Assembly: GCF_019645835.1 (NCBI RefSeq)
Contig: NZ_CP080998.1
Location: forward strand, 1,116,001 to 1,180,000
Source of the DNA: Mycolicibacterium holsaticum DSM 44478 = JCM 12374
Lineage (GTDB): Bacteria > Actinomycetota > Actinomycetes > Mycobacteriales > Mycobacteriaceae
Direction of reading: 5' to 3'
DNA: 64,000 bases
Part shown: in pieces, positions 7,850 through 16,217 of the stretch
How the letters are laid out: each line of letters opens with the position of its first letter
Position numbering within the stretch: position 1 is the first letter of the stretch
The notes under the pieces: model-generated
Told to the model about the DNA's origin: nothing
Seen by the model: only the letters and a program-made list of their open reading frames with translations
Databases searched by the model: none
Made by a program: the position numbers and the translations under genes

Positions 7850-8874
7850 AAAGCAATCTGCGGAGCGCAGTTTGGCGCCTGTCGATCTTCACAGCGGTGT
7901 GCATTGTTGGCCTGTCCGGCCTGCTGGTCGTGTTCGCCGAGCTGCGGTTCGGTGACGAAAGCTCCTACCGTGCGGAGTTCACCAACGTCAGCGGCCTCGA
8001 GCGTGGCGACTTCGTCCGGGTCGCGGGCGTCGAAGTGGGCAAGGTCGACGACATCGCGATCATGCCCAACGCCGTCCTCGATGTGAGTTTCACGGTCATC
8101 CAATCGATGGAGCTGACCCGAAACACCCGGGCGGCAATCCGCTACGACAACGTGCTCGGGGACCGATACCTGGCACTCGAGCAGGGAACCGGACACGCGC
8201 CGCGGCTGGAGCCCGGGCAGGTCATTGCGGTCGACCACACCCGCCCGGCGCTGGACCTGGACGCGCTCATCGGCGGGTTCCGGCCACTGTTTCGGGCGCT
8301 TGATCCTGAACAGGTCAACGCGCTGGCAGGCCAAATGATCAGAGCGTTTCAGGGCGAAGGAGCCACCGTCGGCTCACTGCTGGCGCAGACATCAGCGCTG
8401 AGCCACACGCTGGCCGATCGCGACGAGCTCATCGGCGACTTTATCGACAACCTCAACACGGTGATGGGCACGGTAAGCGCCGAATCCGGCCAGCTCGGCA
8501 CGGCCATCGACTCGGTGGCGCAGGTGGTAAAGACCCTCGCGGGGCAAAAGGCAGGCATCACCAACGCGGTCGCGCACACCAACGAGGCCGCTGCCACCGT
8601 GGCCGATCTGCTTGCCCGGGCCCGCGCGTCCGTGGCAAGCACGGTGCGCCAAGCCGACCGCACCGCGGGCATCGTCATGGCGGACCACGAGTACCTCGAC
8701 AACCTGCTCAATACGCTTCCCGATGCCTATCAGGCCCTTGCGCGACAAGGTATCTACGGAGACTTCTTCAGCTTCTACCTATGCGATGCGGTACTGAAGA
8801 TGAACGGCAAAGGCGGCCAACCGGTGTACATCAAGCTCGCCGGACAGAGCACCGGGCGGTGCGCGGCGAAATGA
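7846..8874 (+). CDS. mceB: Mce-family protein B
   Basis: 342 residues: N-terminal membrane anchor (near 13-31), MCE/MlaD domain with GLERGDFVRVAGVEVGKVDDI (near 50-70), then long amphipathic helices. It is the second ring subunit of the importer. The start overlaps the mceA stop (GTGA at 7846), and the stop overlaps mceC (ATGA), so translation is coupled on both sides. Compared with its neighbours it lacks a proline-rich tail. Confidence 0.9.
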   Translation: MKSNLRSAVWRLSIFTAVCIVGLSGLLVVFAELRFGDESSYRAEFTNVSGLERGDFVRVAGVEVGKVDDIAIMPNAVLDVSFTVIQSMELTRNTRAAIRYDNVLGDRYLALEQGTGHAPRLEPGQVIAVDHTRPALDLDALIGGFRPLFRALDPEQVNALAGQMIRAFQGEGATVGSLLAQTSALSHTLADRDELIGDFIDNLNTVMGTVSAESGQLGTAIDSVAQVVKTLAGQKAGITNAVAHTNEAAATVADLLARARASVASTVRQADRTAGIVMADHEYLDNLLNTLPDAYQALARQGIYGDFFSFYLCDAVLKMNGKGGQPVYIKLAGQSTGRCAAK

Positions 8875-10109
8875 GATCGTTCACCGAACGCAACCTCACG
8901 CTCATCGGCGGCATCGGCGTCGCGGTGACGGCCGGCGTCGTGTTCGGCGCCCTGAACTATGACGAGGTCCTACCCTTTCGTCAGGCCAAGCAGTATTCGG
9001 CCTACTTCGCCGACACGAGCGGTCTTCGGACCGGCGCCGACGTGCACGTGTCGGGCTACACGGTCGGCAAGGTGACCGGCGTCGAACTCGACAATGCGCG
9101 GGTGCTGATCACGTTCGAGCTCAGCGACGAGGTCCGCCTCGGCGACCGCACCGAGGCGGCGATCAAGACCAAGAGCCTGCTGGGGGTGAAGGTCCTCGAA
9201 GTGATGCCCCGCGGCGATGGCCAACTCGAGCAGACGATACCGCTGGATCGGACCACCCCCGCATATCAACTGCCCGATGCGCTCGGTGATCTGGCCGCGA
9301 CGATCGGCGGGCTGGACACCGACCAGTTGTCGGACTCGCTGGCCACATTGGCCGAAACCTTCTCGGACACACCGGCAGACCTCAGGGCAGCGGTGGCCGG
9401 TGTCACGAGGTATTCGAAGACCCTCAACGAACGCGACGCCCAGTTACGCACCCTGCTCACCAACGCCAACAACGTAACCACGGTACTGGCCCACCACACC
9501 GATCAGGTGGTCGGCCTGATCACCAGCACCAACGCGCTGCTTTCCGAATTGCGGACCCAGAGTGACGATCTGAACCACATCGCCGGCAACATCTCGGCGC
9601 TGGCACGGGAGCTGTCAGGATTCGTCGCCGAAAACCAAACCCAGATGCGCCCCATGCTCGACAAGCTCAACGCGGTGCTGACGATCGTCGACCACCGCAA
9701 GGAGCGGGTACAGAAGTCCATCGAATTGCTCAACGACTACGTCATGTCGCTGGGCGAATCGCTGTCGTCCGGGCCCTTCTTCAAGTCCTACATCGCCAAT
9801 CTGTTGCCGGGCCAGTTTCTGCAGCCGTTCATCGATGCGGCATTCTCCGACCTCGGGCTGGACCCCGCGGTGCTGTTGCCCTCCGAGCGCACCGACCCGC
9901 AGATCGGTCAGCGGGCCACCCCGGCGCTACCCATGCCCTACCCGCGCACCGGACAGGGCGGGGCACCCAGAACCACCCTGCCGGACGCCATCACCGGCGT
10001 ACCCGGCGATGCGCGCTATCCGTACCGAGAGCCGCTGCCGGTACCGCCGCCAGGCGGTCCGCCCCCGGGCCCGCCCGCCGCCCCGCCTCCCGAGCAGGGG
10101 ACTTCATGA
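8871..10109 (+). CDS. mceC: Mce-family protein C
   Basis: 412 residues from ATG 8871, which overlaps the mceB stop. The open frame is longer upstream, but that part is inside mceB and out of its frame. There is an N-terminal membrane anchor (near 9-26) and an MCE domain with GLRTGADVHVSGYTVGKV. A long helical region follows, then a C-terminal tail rich in proline and glycine. Tails of this kind are common in MceC and MceD proteins and may cross or contact the cell wall. mceD starts within its last four bases. Confidence 0.9.
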   Translation: MRSFTERNLTLIGGIGVAVTAGVVFGALNYDEVLPFRQAKQYSAYFADTSGLRTGADVHVSGYTVGKVTGVELDNARVLITFELSDEVRLGDRTEAAIKTKSLLGVKVLEVMPRGDGQLEQTIPLDRTTPAYQLPDALGDLAATIGGLDTDQLSDSLATLAETFSDTPADLRAAVAGVTRYSKTLNERDAQLRTLLTNANNVTTVLAHHTDQVVGLITSTNALLSELRTQSDDLNHIAGNISALARELSGFVAENQTQMRPMLDKLNAVLTIVDHRKERVQKSIELLNDYVMSLGESLSSGPFFKSYIANLLPGQFLQPFIDAAFSDLGLDPAVLLPSERTDPQIGQRATPALPMPYPRTGQGGAPRTTLPDAITGVPGDARYPYREPLPVPPPGGPPPGPPAAPPPEQGTS

Positions 10110-11350
10110 CCGAATTACGTGGCGCCAGAACCGCCGTCGCCGCCGTGCTCGTCCTCTTACTGTGCGCGGCCACCGTGGCGGTCACCGGGGCGGACGGGGA
10201 GCGAGGTCGGACCCACATCGTGGCCTACTTCGACAACAGCAATGGCATCTTCACCGGGGATGAGGTGCGCATCCTCGGCGTGCCGGTCGGCGGGATCGCC
10301 AAGATCGAGCCGCAACCGCTACGCGCCAAGATCACCTTCTGGGTCGACGACAAGTACAAGGTGCCAGCCGACGCGCAGGCCGTGATCGTGTCGCCGTCGT
10401 TGGTCACATCGCGGGCGATCCAGCTGACACCGGCCTACACCCACGGAGCCGTGATGGCCGACGGTGCCGTGATCCCCCAGAACCGGACACTGGTCCCGGT
10501 GGAATGGGACGACCTTCGGCAGCAACTGGAGAAGCTCACCGCGACCCTGCAGCCCAGACAAGAAGGCGGGGTCAGCACATTCGGGGCATTCATCAACACC
10601 GCGGCCGACAACCTGCGGGGCGAAGGCGCGAACATTCGCAACGCCGTGCTCGCGTTGTCCCGGGCTTTGTCGACGTTGGGAGATCACAGCGCAGACCTCT
10701 ACTCCACCGTGCGAAACCTGTCCACGTTCGTCACGGCGCTGAGTTCGAGCGCAGACCTCACCGCACAGCTGAACCGGAATCTGGCCGCGGTCACCGCGCT
10801 GCTGGCCAACGACCCACATGAGGTCGGACGCACCGTAGCCGACCTCGACGCCGCCGTCGCCGGCGTCGAGAGGTTCGTCGCCGACAACCGCGACGCGCTG
10901 GGCACCACCTCGGACAAGCTGGCATCGGTATCGTCGGCCATCGTCGAGCGCATCGACGAAGTCAAGCAACTGCTGCACGTGGCACCCAACGCGGTGCAGA
11001 ACTTCGCCAACACCTTTGAGCCCGCGCACGCATCGTTCACCGGGGCGATGGCCGTGAACAACTTCGCCGACCCGATCACGTTCCTGTGCGGTGCGATTCA
11101 GGCGGCCTCGCGCCTGGGCAGTGAGCAGTCGGCCAAACTCTGCGTGCAGTACCTGGCGCCGATCATTAAGAACCGGCAGTACAACTTTCCGCCGGTCGGG
11201 GTCAACCCGTTCGTCAATGCGCAAGCCCGTCCGAACGAGGTCACCTACAGCGAAGACTGGATGCGGCCCGACCACGCGCCCGGGGCCGTTGCGACCGAAC
11301 CAGCCGCGGGCCTGCCAGGAATGATGGCCGCGTATGGGGAACGGGGGTGA
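10106..11350 (+). CDS. mceD: Mce-family protein D
   Basis: 414 residues: signal-anchor segment (near 7-26), MCE/MlaD domain with IFTGDEVRILGVPVGGI (near 48-64), then helical repeats. The segment with one conserved cysteine (PITFLCGAIQAA) and a tyrosine-rich C-terminal part is typical of Mce proteins of this position. ATG 10106 overlaps the mceC stop and the gene overlaps mceE by GTGA. Confidence 0.9.
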   Translation: MTELRGARTAVAAVLVLLLCAATVAVTGADGERGRTHIVAYFDNSNGIFTGDEVRILGVPVGGIAKIEPQPLRAKITFWVDDKYKVPADAQAVIVSPSLVTSRAIQLTPAYTHGAVMADGAVIPQNRTLVPVEWDDLRQQLEKLTATLQPRQEGGVSTFGAFINTAADNLRGEGANIRNAVLALSRALSTLGDHSADLYSTVRNLSTFVTALSSSADLTAQLNRNLAAVTALLANDPHEVGRTVADLDAAVAGVERFVADNRDALGTTSDKLASVSSAIVERIDEVKQLLHVAPNAVQNFANTFEPAHASFTGAMAVNNFADPITFLCGAIQAASRLGSEQSAKLCVQYLAPIIKNRQYNFPPVGVNPFVNAQARPNEVTYSEDWMRPDHAPGAVATEPAAGLPGMMAAYGERG

Positions 11351-12486
11351 CCCGGATGCCTCTGCGGCGCAGCCTATTCGCACTCGCCGTCCTGACCAGC
11401 CTTGCCTCGCTGTGCGGATGCGACTGGCGTGGGCTGAACTCGCTGCCCATGCCGGGAACCGCGGGCGGCGGCAGTGATTCATACGTGGTCAGGGCCGAAC
11501 TGCCCGATGTGGTGAACATCCAACAGAACTCCAGGGTCCGTGTCGGCGACGTCACGGTCGGCAACGTGACGAAGATCGAAATCCAGGATTGGCATGCACT
11601 GGTCACGATGACCATCGACAGCGACGTCGAACTGCCCGCCAACGCCACCGCGACGGTGGGGCAGACCAGCCTGCTGGGAACAATGCACATCGAACTGGCC
11701 GCGCCCACCGGGGTGGCGCCCGAGGGCAAACTGCGCGACGGGGCGCTGATCCCGCTGCCGAACGCAACGGCCTATCCGACGACCGAGCAGACCCTCGCGG
11801 CGATCTCGCTGCTGCTCAACGGTGGCGGAATCGGTCAAATCCAGGACATCACAGAGGCTTTCAGCACCGCCTTCCGCGGCCGGGACATGGATCTGCGCAG
11901 CCTGCTCGAACAACTCGATCGGTTCATCGGCCGACTCGACGGCCAGAAGGACGACATTCTGGCCGCCACAGAAAGCCTGAATCGGCTCACCGGCCAGTTC
12001 GCTGGGCAGCGAATCGTGATGGAGCGCGCGCTCCGCACGATTCCCGACGCGCTCGCCGTGCTCCGAGACGAGCGCCGCAGCCTTGCCGATGCCCTCGACC
12101 GGTTCGGTGAGTTCAGCGCGCTGGCCGCTGATGCCGTCGACCAAACCAAGGAGGCGATGCTGCACGAGTTCGAGGACATCGCACCCGCGCTTGCGGCACT
12201 CGGGGACGCGGGGCCGGCACTGACCCGGTCACTCAGCCTGCTGACAACGTTTCCGTGGCCGAAGGAGAATATCCCCAACTGGATCCGGGGCGACTACGCG
12301 AATTCAACCCTCGTCGTCGACCTGACCCTCAGCCGCATCGATTCCTCGTTTTTCACCGGCACCAGATGGGAGGGTGACCTGACCGAACTCGAGATTCAAT
12401 GGGGTCGCACAATCGGTCAGCTGCCGAGCCCGTACACCGGCGGCAATCCGCTGGTGGCTCCGTATCACTGGGACCAGGGCCAGTGA
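11347..12486 (+). CDS. mceE: Mce-family lipoprotein E
   Basis: 379 residues with a lipoprotein signal peptide. A basic start (MTRMPLRRS), a hydrophobic core and a lipobox-like LCGC indicate lipidation on the second cysteine. This matches the rule that the fifth Mce protein of each operon is a lipoprotein (LprK-LprN in M. tuberculosis). The MCE domain shows NSRVRVGDVTVGNVTKI (near 59-75). It starts in the last four bases of mceD and lies one base before mceF. Confidence 0.9.
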   Translation: MTRMPLRRSLFALAVLTSLASLCGCDWRGLNSLPMPGTAGGGSDSYVVRAELPDVVNIQQNSRVRVGDVTVGNVTKIEIQDWHALVTMTIDSDVELPANATATVGQTSLLGTMHIELAAPTGVAPEGKLRDGALIPLPNATAYPTTEQTLAAISLLLNGGGIGQIQDITEAFSTAFRGRDMDLRSLLEQLDRFIGRLDGQKDDILAATESLNRLTGQFAGQRIVMERALRTIPDALAVLRDERRSLADALDRFGEFSALAADAVDQTKEAMLHEFEDIAPALAALGDAGPALTRSLSLLTTFPWPKENIPNWIRGDYANSTLVVDLTLSRIDSSFFTGTRWEGDLTELEIQWGRTIGQLPSPYTGGNPLVAPYHWDQGQ

Positions 12487-12487
12487 G

Positions 12488-13924
12488 ATGCGGATAGGCC
12501 GGCGGATCCTGTTCCAGCTCATTATTTTCGGGGTGGTGGCCACCGTCGCCGGGGCCATCATGGTATTCGGCTACATTCGGTTGCCCGCACGCTGGTTCGG
12601 CTTGGGCCAGTACACGGTCACCGTCGAGTTGCCTGCGGCTGCCGGGCTGTACAAGACCGGCAACGTCACCTACCGGGGTACGGAGGTCGGGCGGGTTGCG
12701 GATGTACGCCTCACCGATACCGGCGTTGTGGCGGTGTTGTCACTGCGATCGGATATTCCCATCCCGTCGGACCTCGACGCTGAAGTCCGCAGCCACAGCG
12801 CCGCCGGGGAGCAGTACGTAGCGTTGTCGCCGCGCAACGCGACGTCGCGGCCACTCGAGAACGGCGACGTCATACCGCTGAGCCGTGCAGCGGTACCGCC
12901 GGACGTCAACGCGCTGCTCGACGCGACCAACCATGGTCTACAGGCCATTCCACGCGCTGACCTCAAGACGGTCGTCGACGAGAGCTACACCGCGGTCGGT
13001 GGACTCGGACCAGAGATCGCTCGGATCGTAAAGGGGTCCACGCAGTTGGCCATCGATGCCCACGCGCATCTGGACGCGATCACGCAGCTTGTCGACGAGG
13101 CGTCGCCGGCACTGGCGGCGCAGGCCGACACCGCATACGAAATATCGTCCTGGGCATCTCATTTGAGGGTCGTCACCGACGAACTGCGGTCCCAGGATGC
13201 CCCGGTCGCCGGCCTCCTCGAACGAGGTGGTCTCGCCATCGGAGAGGTCGAGGAGCTCGTCGAGCGGTTGCAGCCCACGCTGCCGATCGTGCTGGCCAAT
13301 CTCGTCGCCATCGATCAGGTCGCCATCACGTATCAAGCTGCGATCGAGCAGTTGTTGGTGCTGATGCCGCAGTCGACCGCCGCATTGCAGGCCACGATTG
13401 TCAGCGGCGTGAACACCAAGCAGGACTACAAGGGCAGCTTCTTGGATTTCAATTTGAACATCAACCTGCCTCCGCCGTGCACCACGGGTTACCTGCCCGC
13501 CCAGCAGCAGCGGCCACCGAGTTTCGAGGATTACCCCGACCGGCCTGCGGGCGATCTGTATTGCCGAGTGCCGCAGGACTCCCCGTTCAATGTGCGGGGC
13601 GCGCGCAACTTCCCCTGCCAAAGCGTGCCGGGCAAACGCGCACCGACGGTGAGGTTGTGCGAAAGCGACGAGCAGTACGTGCCACTCAACGACGGCTTCA
13701 ACTGGAAGGGTGACCCCAACGCGACCCTGTCCGGCCAGGAGGCCCCACAGGCGCCCGCGCCGACCGCACGGCCGCCCGGCCCTGACGCACCGATCGCGGT
13801 CGCCGAATACGACGCCGCTACCGGTACCTACCTCGGCCCGGACGGGCGGGTCTACACCCAACGCGATCTGGCTCGAAACGGGGGCGAGCGAACGTGGCAG
13901 TCGATGATCGTGCCGCCGAGTTGA
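12488..13924 (+). CDS. mceF: Mce-family protein F
   Basis: Last Mce subunit, 478 residues. N-terminal membrane anchor near 9-29, MCE domain with GLYKTGNVTYRGTEVGRVADV (near 56-76), long helices, then a cysteine-containing region with several conserved Cys (CTTGYLP, YCRVPQ, FPCQ, LCE). A Pro/Ala-rich linker leads to a C-terminus with TYLGPDGRVYTQRDLA, a tail common in MceF proteins. The stop is followed by a 67-base gap holding a weak copy of the operator. Confidence 0.9.
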   Translation: MRIGRRILFQLIIFGVVATVAGAIMVFGYIRLPARWFGLGQYTVTVELPAAAGLYKTGNVTYRGTEVGRVADVRLTDTGVVAVLSLRSDIPIPSDLDAEVRSHSAAGEQYVALSPRNATSRPLENGDVIPLSRAAVPPDVNALLDATNHGLQAIPRADLKTVVDESYTAVGGLGPEIARIVKGSTQLAIDAHAHLDAITQLVDEASPALAAQADTAYEISSWASHLRVVTDELRSQDAPVAGLLERGGLAIGEVEELVERLQPTLPIVLANLVAIDQVAITYQAAIEQLLVLMPQSTAALQATIVSGVNTKQDYKGSFLDFNLNINLPPPCTTGYLPAQQQRPPSFEDYPDRPAGDLYCRVPQDSPFNVRGARNFPCQSVPGKRAPTVRLCESDEQYVPLNDGFNWKGDPNATLSGQEAPQAPAPTARPPGPDAPIAVAEYDAATGTYLGPDGRVYTQRDLARNGGERTWQSMIVPPS

Positions 13925-13960
13925 CCCCCAGATATCCGACCGTGAAATGAAAACCTGTAG

Positions 13961-13975
13961 GCATACGATGTCCTC
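13961..13975 (+). promoter_or_regulatory. Degenerate operator copy before the thioredoxin-fold gene
   Basis: GCATACGATGTCCTC matches the site A/C consensus (GCGTAC, A or G, GTGTACTC) at 12 of 15 positions. It lies 16 bases before GTG 13992. It may be a weak TetR site giving the downstream gene its own control, or chance. The dyad is imperfect. Confidence 0.3.
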
Positions 13976-13991
13976 GTAAGGATGGTGAATT

Positions 13992-14573
13992 GTGAACCGA
14001 CTGAATGCCGGCGCGACCGTGAACGTCCGTGAAATAGCCACTGTCACGGGAGAACAAGTGGCGGTGCCCGACGCGAAGCTGTTGACACATATGCAATTCC
14101 GGCGGTTTGCCGGGTGTCCCGTCTGCAATCTGCACCTACGCTCCGTGGCGAACCGGCACGCAGAGATCGAGGCGTCGGGAGTTCGCGAGGTGGTGTTTTT
14201 CCACTCAACGGCAGAAGACCTCCTGCCGCATGTTGACGTGCTTCCGTTTGCCGTCGTCGCCGATCCGAAGAAGCGTTTCTATCGAGAGTTCGGTGTGGAG
14301 CAGGGGCGGCGCGCGGTGCTGAACCCGCGGGCCTGGTGGCCCATAGCGCGGGCCGTTGCGCACAGCGTGACAGGCATTCTCACCCGGACCGCCCGGCCGC
14401 CTGCCGCCAACCCCGAAGGGGGCCGATACGGCCTGCCCGCCGACTTTCTGATCGCGCCCGACGGCCGCATCGTGGCGTGCAAGTACGGCGATCACGTCGA
14501 CGACCAATGGTCGGTCGACGAAGTCGTCGACCTCGCACTTCAATACCAGCGGCGAAATGCAGAGATGCCCTGA
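13992..14573 (+). CDS. Peroxiredoxin-like / AhpC-TSA family thioredoxin-fold protein
   Basis: 193 residues with a thioredoxin fold. A CxxC-type redox pair C42-P-V-C45 lies in FRRFAGCPVCNLHL, followed by VVFFHSTAEDLLPH and the strand VVADPKKRFYREFGV, as in PRX-like AhpC/TSA proteins. The second half has YGLPADFLIAPDGRIVACKYG, the usual cis-proline and beta-hairpin region. GTG 13992 follows AAGGATGG. It lies just after the mce operon and before the TetR gene, where mce-associated genes sit in other operons. It could protect against, or use, peroxide produced by the oxidases of this locus; that is inference. Confidence 0.8.
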   Translation: MNRLNAGATVNVREIATVTGEQVAVPDAKLLTHMQFRRFAGCPVCNLHLRSVANRHAEIEASGVREVVFFHSTAEDLLPHVDVLPFAVVADPKKRFYREFGVEQGRRAVLNPRAWWPIARAVAHSVTGILTRTARPPAANPEGGRYGLPADFLIAPDGRIVACKYGDHVDDQWSVDEVVDLALQYQRRNAEMP

Positions 14574-14638
14574 GGAGCAGCGAAACATGGTGCGGAGTCA
14601 GGCATCCGGCGCGTGGTGACCACACCGGCGAATCGTAC

Positions 14639-14653
14639 GCGTATGGTGTACGG
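14639..14653 (+). promoter_or_regulatory. Degenerate operator copy in the TetR gene promoter
   Basis: GCGTATGGTGTACGG differs from the site A/C consensus at three positions. It ends 8 bases before the TetR start ATG 14662, so bound protein would block the start of transcription. Its TATGGT could be the -10 box with TGACCA at 14617 as -35 (spacer 19). This is where an autoregulatory site would be expected. Confidence 0.45.
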
Positions 14654-14661
14654 TCATTGCT

Positions 14662-15285
14662 ATGCCTCGGCCGAAGTCGCTGACGTCCGAAGAGATCGCC
14701 ACGGCGGCACTCGCGGTGATCGATCGCGGAGGGCTTGCCGCGCTGTCGATCCGCGCCGTCGCCGCCGAACTCGGCGTGGGGACGATGTCGCTATACCGCT
14801 ACTTCGCCGACCGCGAGCAACTGGAAGGCTATGTCGTCGACCTCGTGTTCGCCTCGATATCAACTGACTTACCCGCCCGGTCGTCGTGGACCAAGCGCGT
14901 GGAGACGCTGCTGCAACGCCTTCGGGATGCCGTTGCCGATCACCCGGCAGTCGTACCGCTGCTGCTTACTCATCGATTCACGGCGGAGAGCGCGATGCCG
15001 TGGTCGGAGCAGTTGATGAGCGCCCTCGCCAAGGCAGGGTTCGACGGGAAACACCGATTTCTCGCGTTCAGGCTGCTGACGAGCTACGTGATCGGTGTGG
15101 TGCAAAGCGAGCATTTCGGTGTGCTGCCGTTGGCCGGGCAGCCGATCGAGGCGGAACGCCACGAACGCGAGTATCCACTGCTGGCCGAGAACGCACCGTA
15201 CGCCCGAAACGCGGTATCCGACGAGGAGTTTCGCTGGGGGCTTGCGATCGTTCTGAACGGGCTCGAAGCGACGATCGAGGACTAG
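14662..15285 (+). CDS. TetR-family transcriptional regulator (predicted regulator of the mce/catabolic locus)
   Basis: 207 residues. The N-terminal helix-turn-helix is typical: LTSEEIATAALAVIDRGGLAALSIRAVAAELGVG followed by MSLYRYFADREQL, the TetR recognition helix region. The C-terminal ligand-binding domain starts near residue 60 and resembles the TetR_C class, though I cannot assign the subfamily surely. It sits between the two arms of the locus and carries a degenerate copy of the palindrome in its own promoter. It is therefore the best candidate to bind all five sites. Its stop overlaps by four bases the convergent end of the hydrolase gene. Confidence 0.9.
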   Translation: MPRPKSLTSEEIATAALAVIDRGGLAALSIRAVAAELGVGTMSLYRYFADREQLEGYVVDLVFASISTDLPARSSWTKRVETLLQRLRDAVADHPAVVPLLLTHRFTAESAMPWSEQLMSALAKAGFDGKHRFLAFRLLTSYVIGVVQSEHFGVLPLAGQPIEAERHEREYPLLAENAPYARNAVSDEEFRWGLAIVLNGLEATIED

Positions 15286-16217
15286 TTCGCTTCGTGCGCG
15301 ATACCGCGTCCACCCATGTCCTGGAGAAACTCGAGGAGTTCGGGAACGATTCGTTCGTGCGCATCTTCCTGCAGATAATGTCCCGCATCATCTAGCCGCA
15401 CGATTGTGGCGTGCGGAAACATCGGGGCCCACAGATCGTCCAGCATGTCGGGGCTGAACGCGACGTCGTTCATGGCCCAGACGATCTTGACCGGGCGGTT
15501 ACGGAAGTGTTCGGTCAGCCGCTGTTCGACACCGCCGAGGTACACCGACAGCGGTTCATCTGGGTGAGCGGGGATCTGGCGGGGAAAGGCGAGCACACCG
15601 GTCCGGCTTGACCAGCTCGGATGCGGGGCAAGGTAGGCACGTTTGATCTCCGGGGTCAGCCGGTCACGGTGTACGACGCCGACCCGAAACAGAAAGGCGC
15701 GGTGGAAAAGGTTGAGGCCCTTGACCATGAGTTCCCCGACGATCGGAGCGCGGAACAACTTCAGCGGAAGGGGGAAGCGCCACGGCCCTCGCAGCCTGTG
15801 GGCGCTGGTGTTCAGGATGAACAGACCCGCGACCCGGTCGGGATGGTCGGCGGCCCATACCAGCGCCAGCCCACCCCAGTCCTGCGGAACCACCGTCACC
15901 TCATGCAGATCCAGTGACGCCAGAAGGGAATCGAGCCGACGCGTATGGTCGGCGATCCCGTAACGCGCAGCCTCGGCAGGCTTGTCGGACCGGCCGAAGC
16001 CGAGGAAGTCTGGAACTATCACGCGATAGCCGTGTCTCACCAACGGCCCGACGAAGTTGCGGTAAAGAAACCCCCACGTCGGGTTCCCATGGACCAGCAA
16101 CACCGGCCGCCCATCGCGCGGGCCCTCGTCGATGTAATGCACTCGCCCCTCCGGGGTGTCAAACCATCGGGGCGGGTACGGCCACAACCCGTCGAATGAC
16201 CAGTCCGTGTCAGCCAT
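15282..16217 (-). CDS. Alpha/beta hydrolase, haloalkane dehalogenase-like
   Basis: 311 residues from ATG 16217. The hydrolase fold shows HGNPTW at 43-48 and the nucleophile elbow VPQDWGG with Asp113-Trp114. An acid is likely in the AMNDVAFSPDML region, and the base is in DDAGHYLQED near the C-terminus. Asp nucleophile followed by Trp, together with the Asn of HGNPTW, is the halide-binding pair of haloalkane dehalogenases. Epoxide hydrolases and other Asp-nucleophile enzymes share part of this. The gene is last in the ALDH-HyuA-HyuB-hydrolase run and overlaps the end of hyuB by 8 bases. Its natural substrate may well not be halogenated. Confidence 0.85.
   Translation of the reverse strand: MADTDWSFDGLWPYPPRWFDTPEGRVHYIDEGPRDGRPVLLVHGNPTWGFLYRNFVGPLVRHGYRVIVPDFLGFGRSDKPAEAARYGIADHTRRLDSLLASLDLHEVTVVPQDWGGLALVWAADHPDRVAGLFILNTSAHRLRGPWRFPLPLKLFRAPIVGELMVKGLNLFHRAFLFRVGVVHRDRLTPEIKRAYLAPHPSWSSRTGVLAFPRQIPAHPDEPLSVYLGGVEQRLTEHFRNRPVKIVWAMNDVAFSPDMLDDLWAPMFPHATIVRLDDAGHYLQEDAHERIVPELLEFLQDMGGRGIAHEAN

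Noticed and set aside
10319..11482. 387-codon minus-strand frame opposite mceD
   Set aside because: Shadow of MceD, whose domain and overlaps with neighbours are clear.
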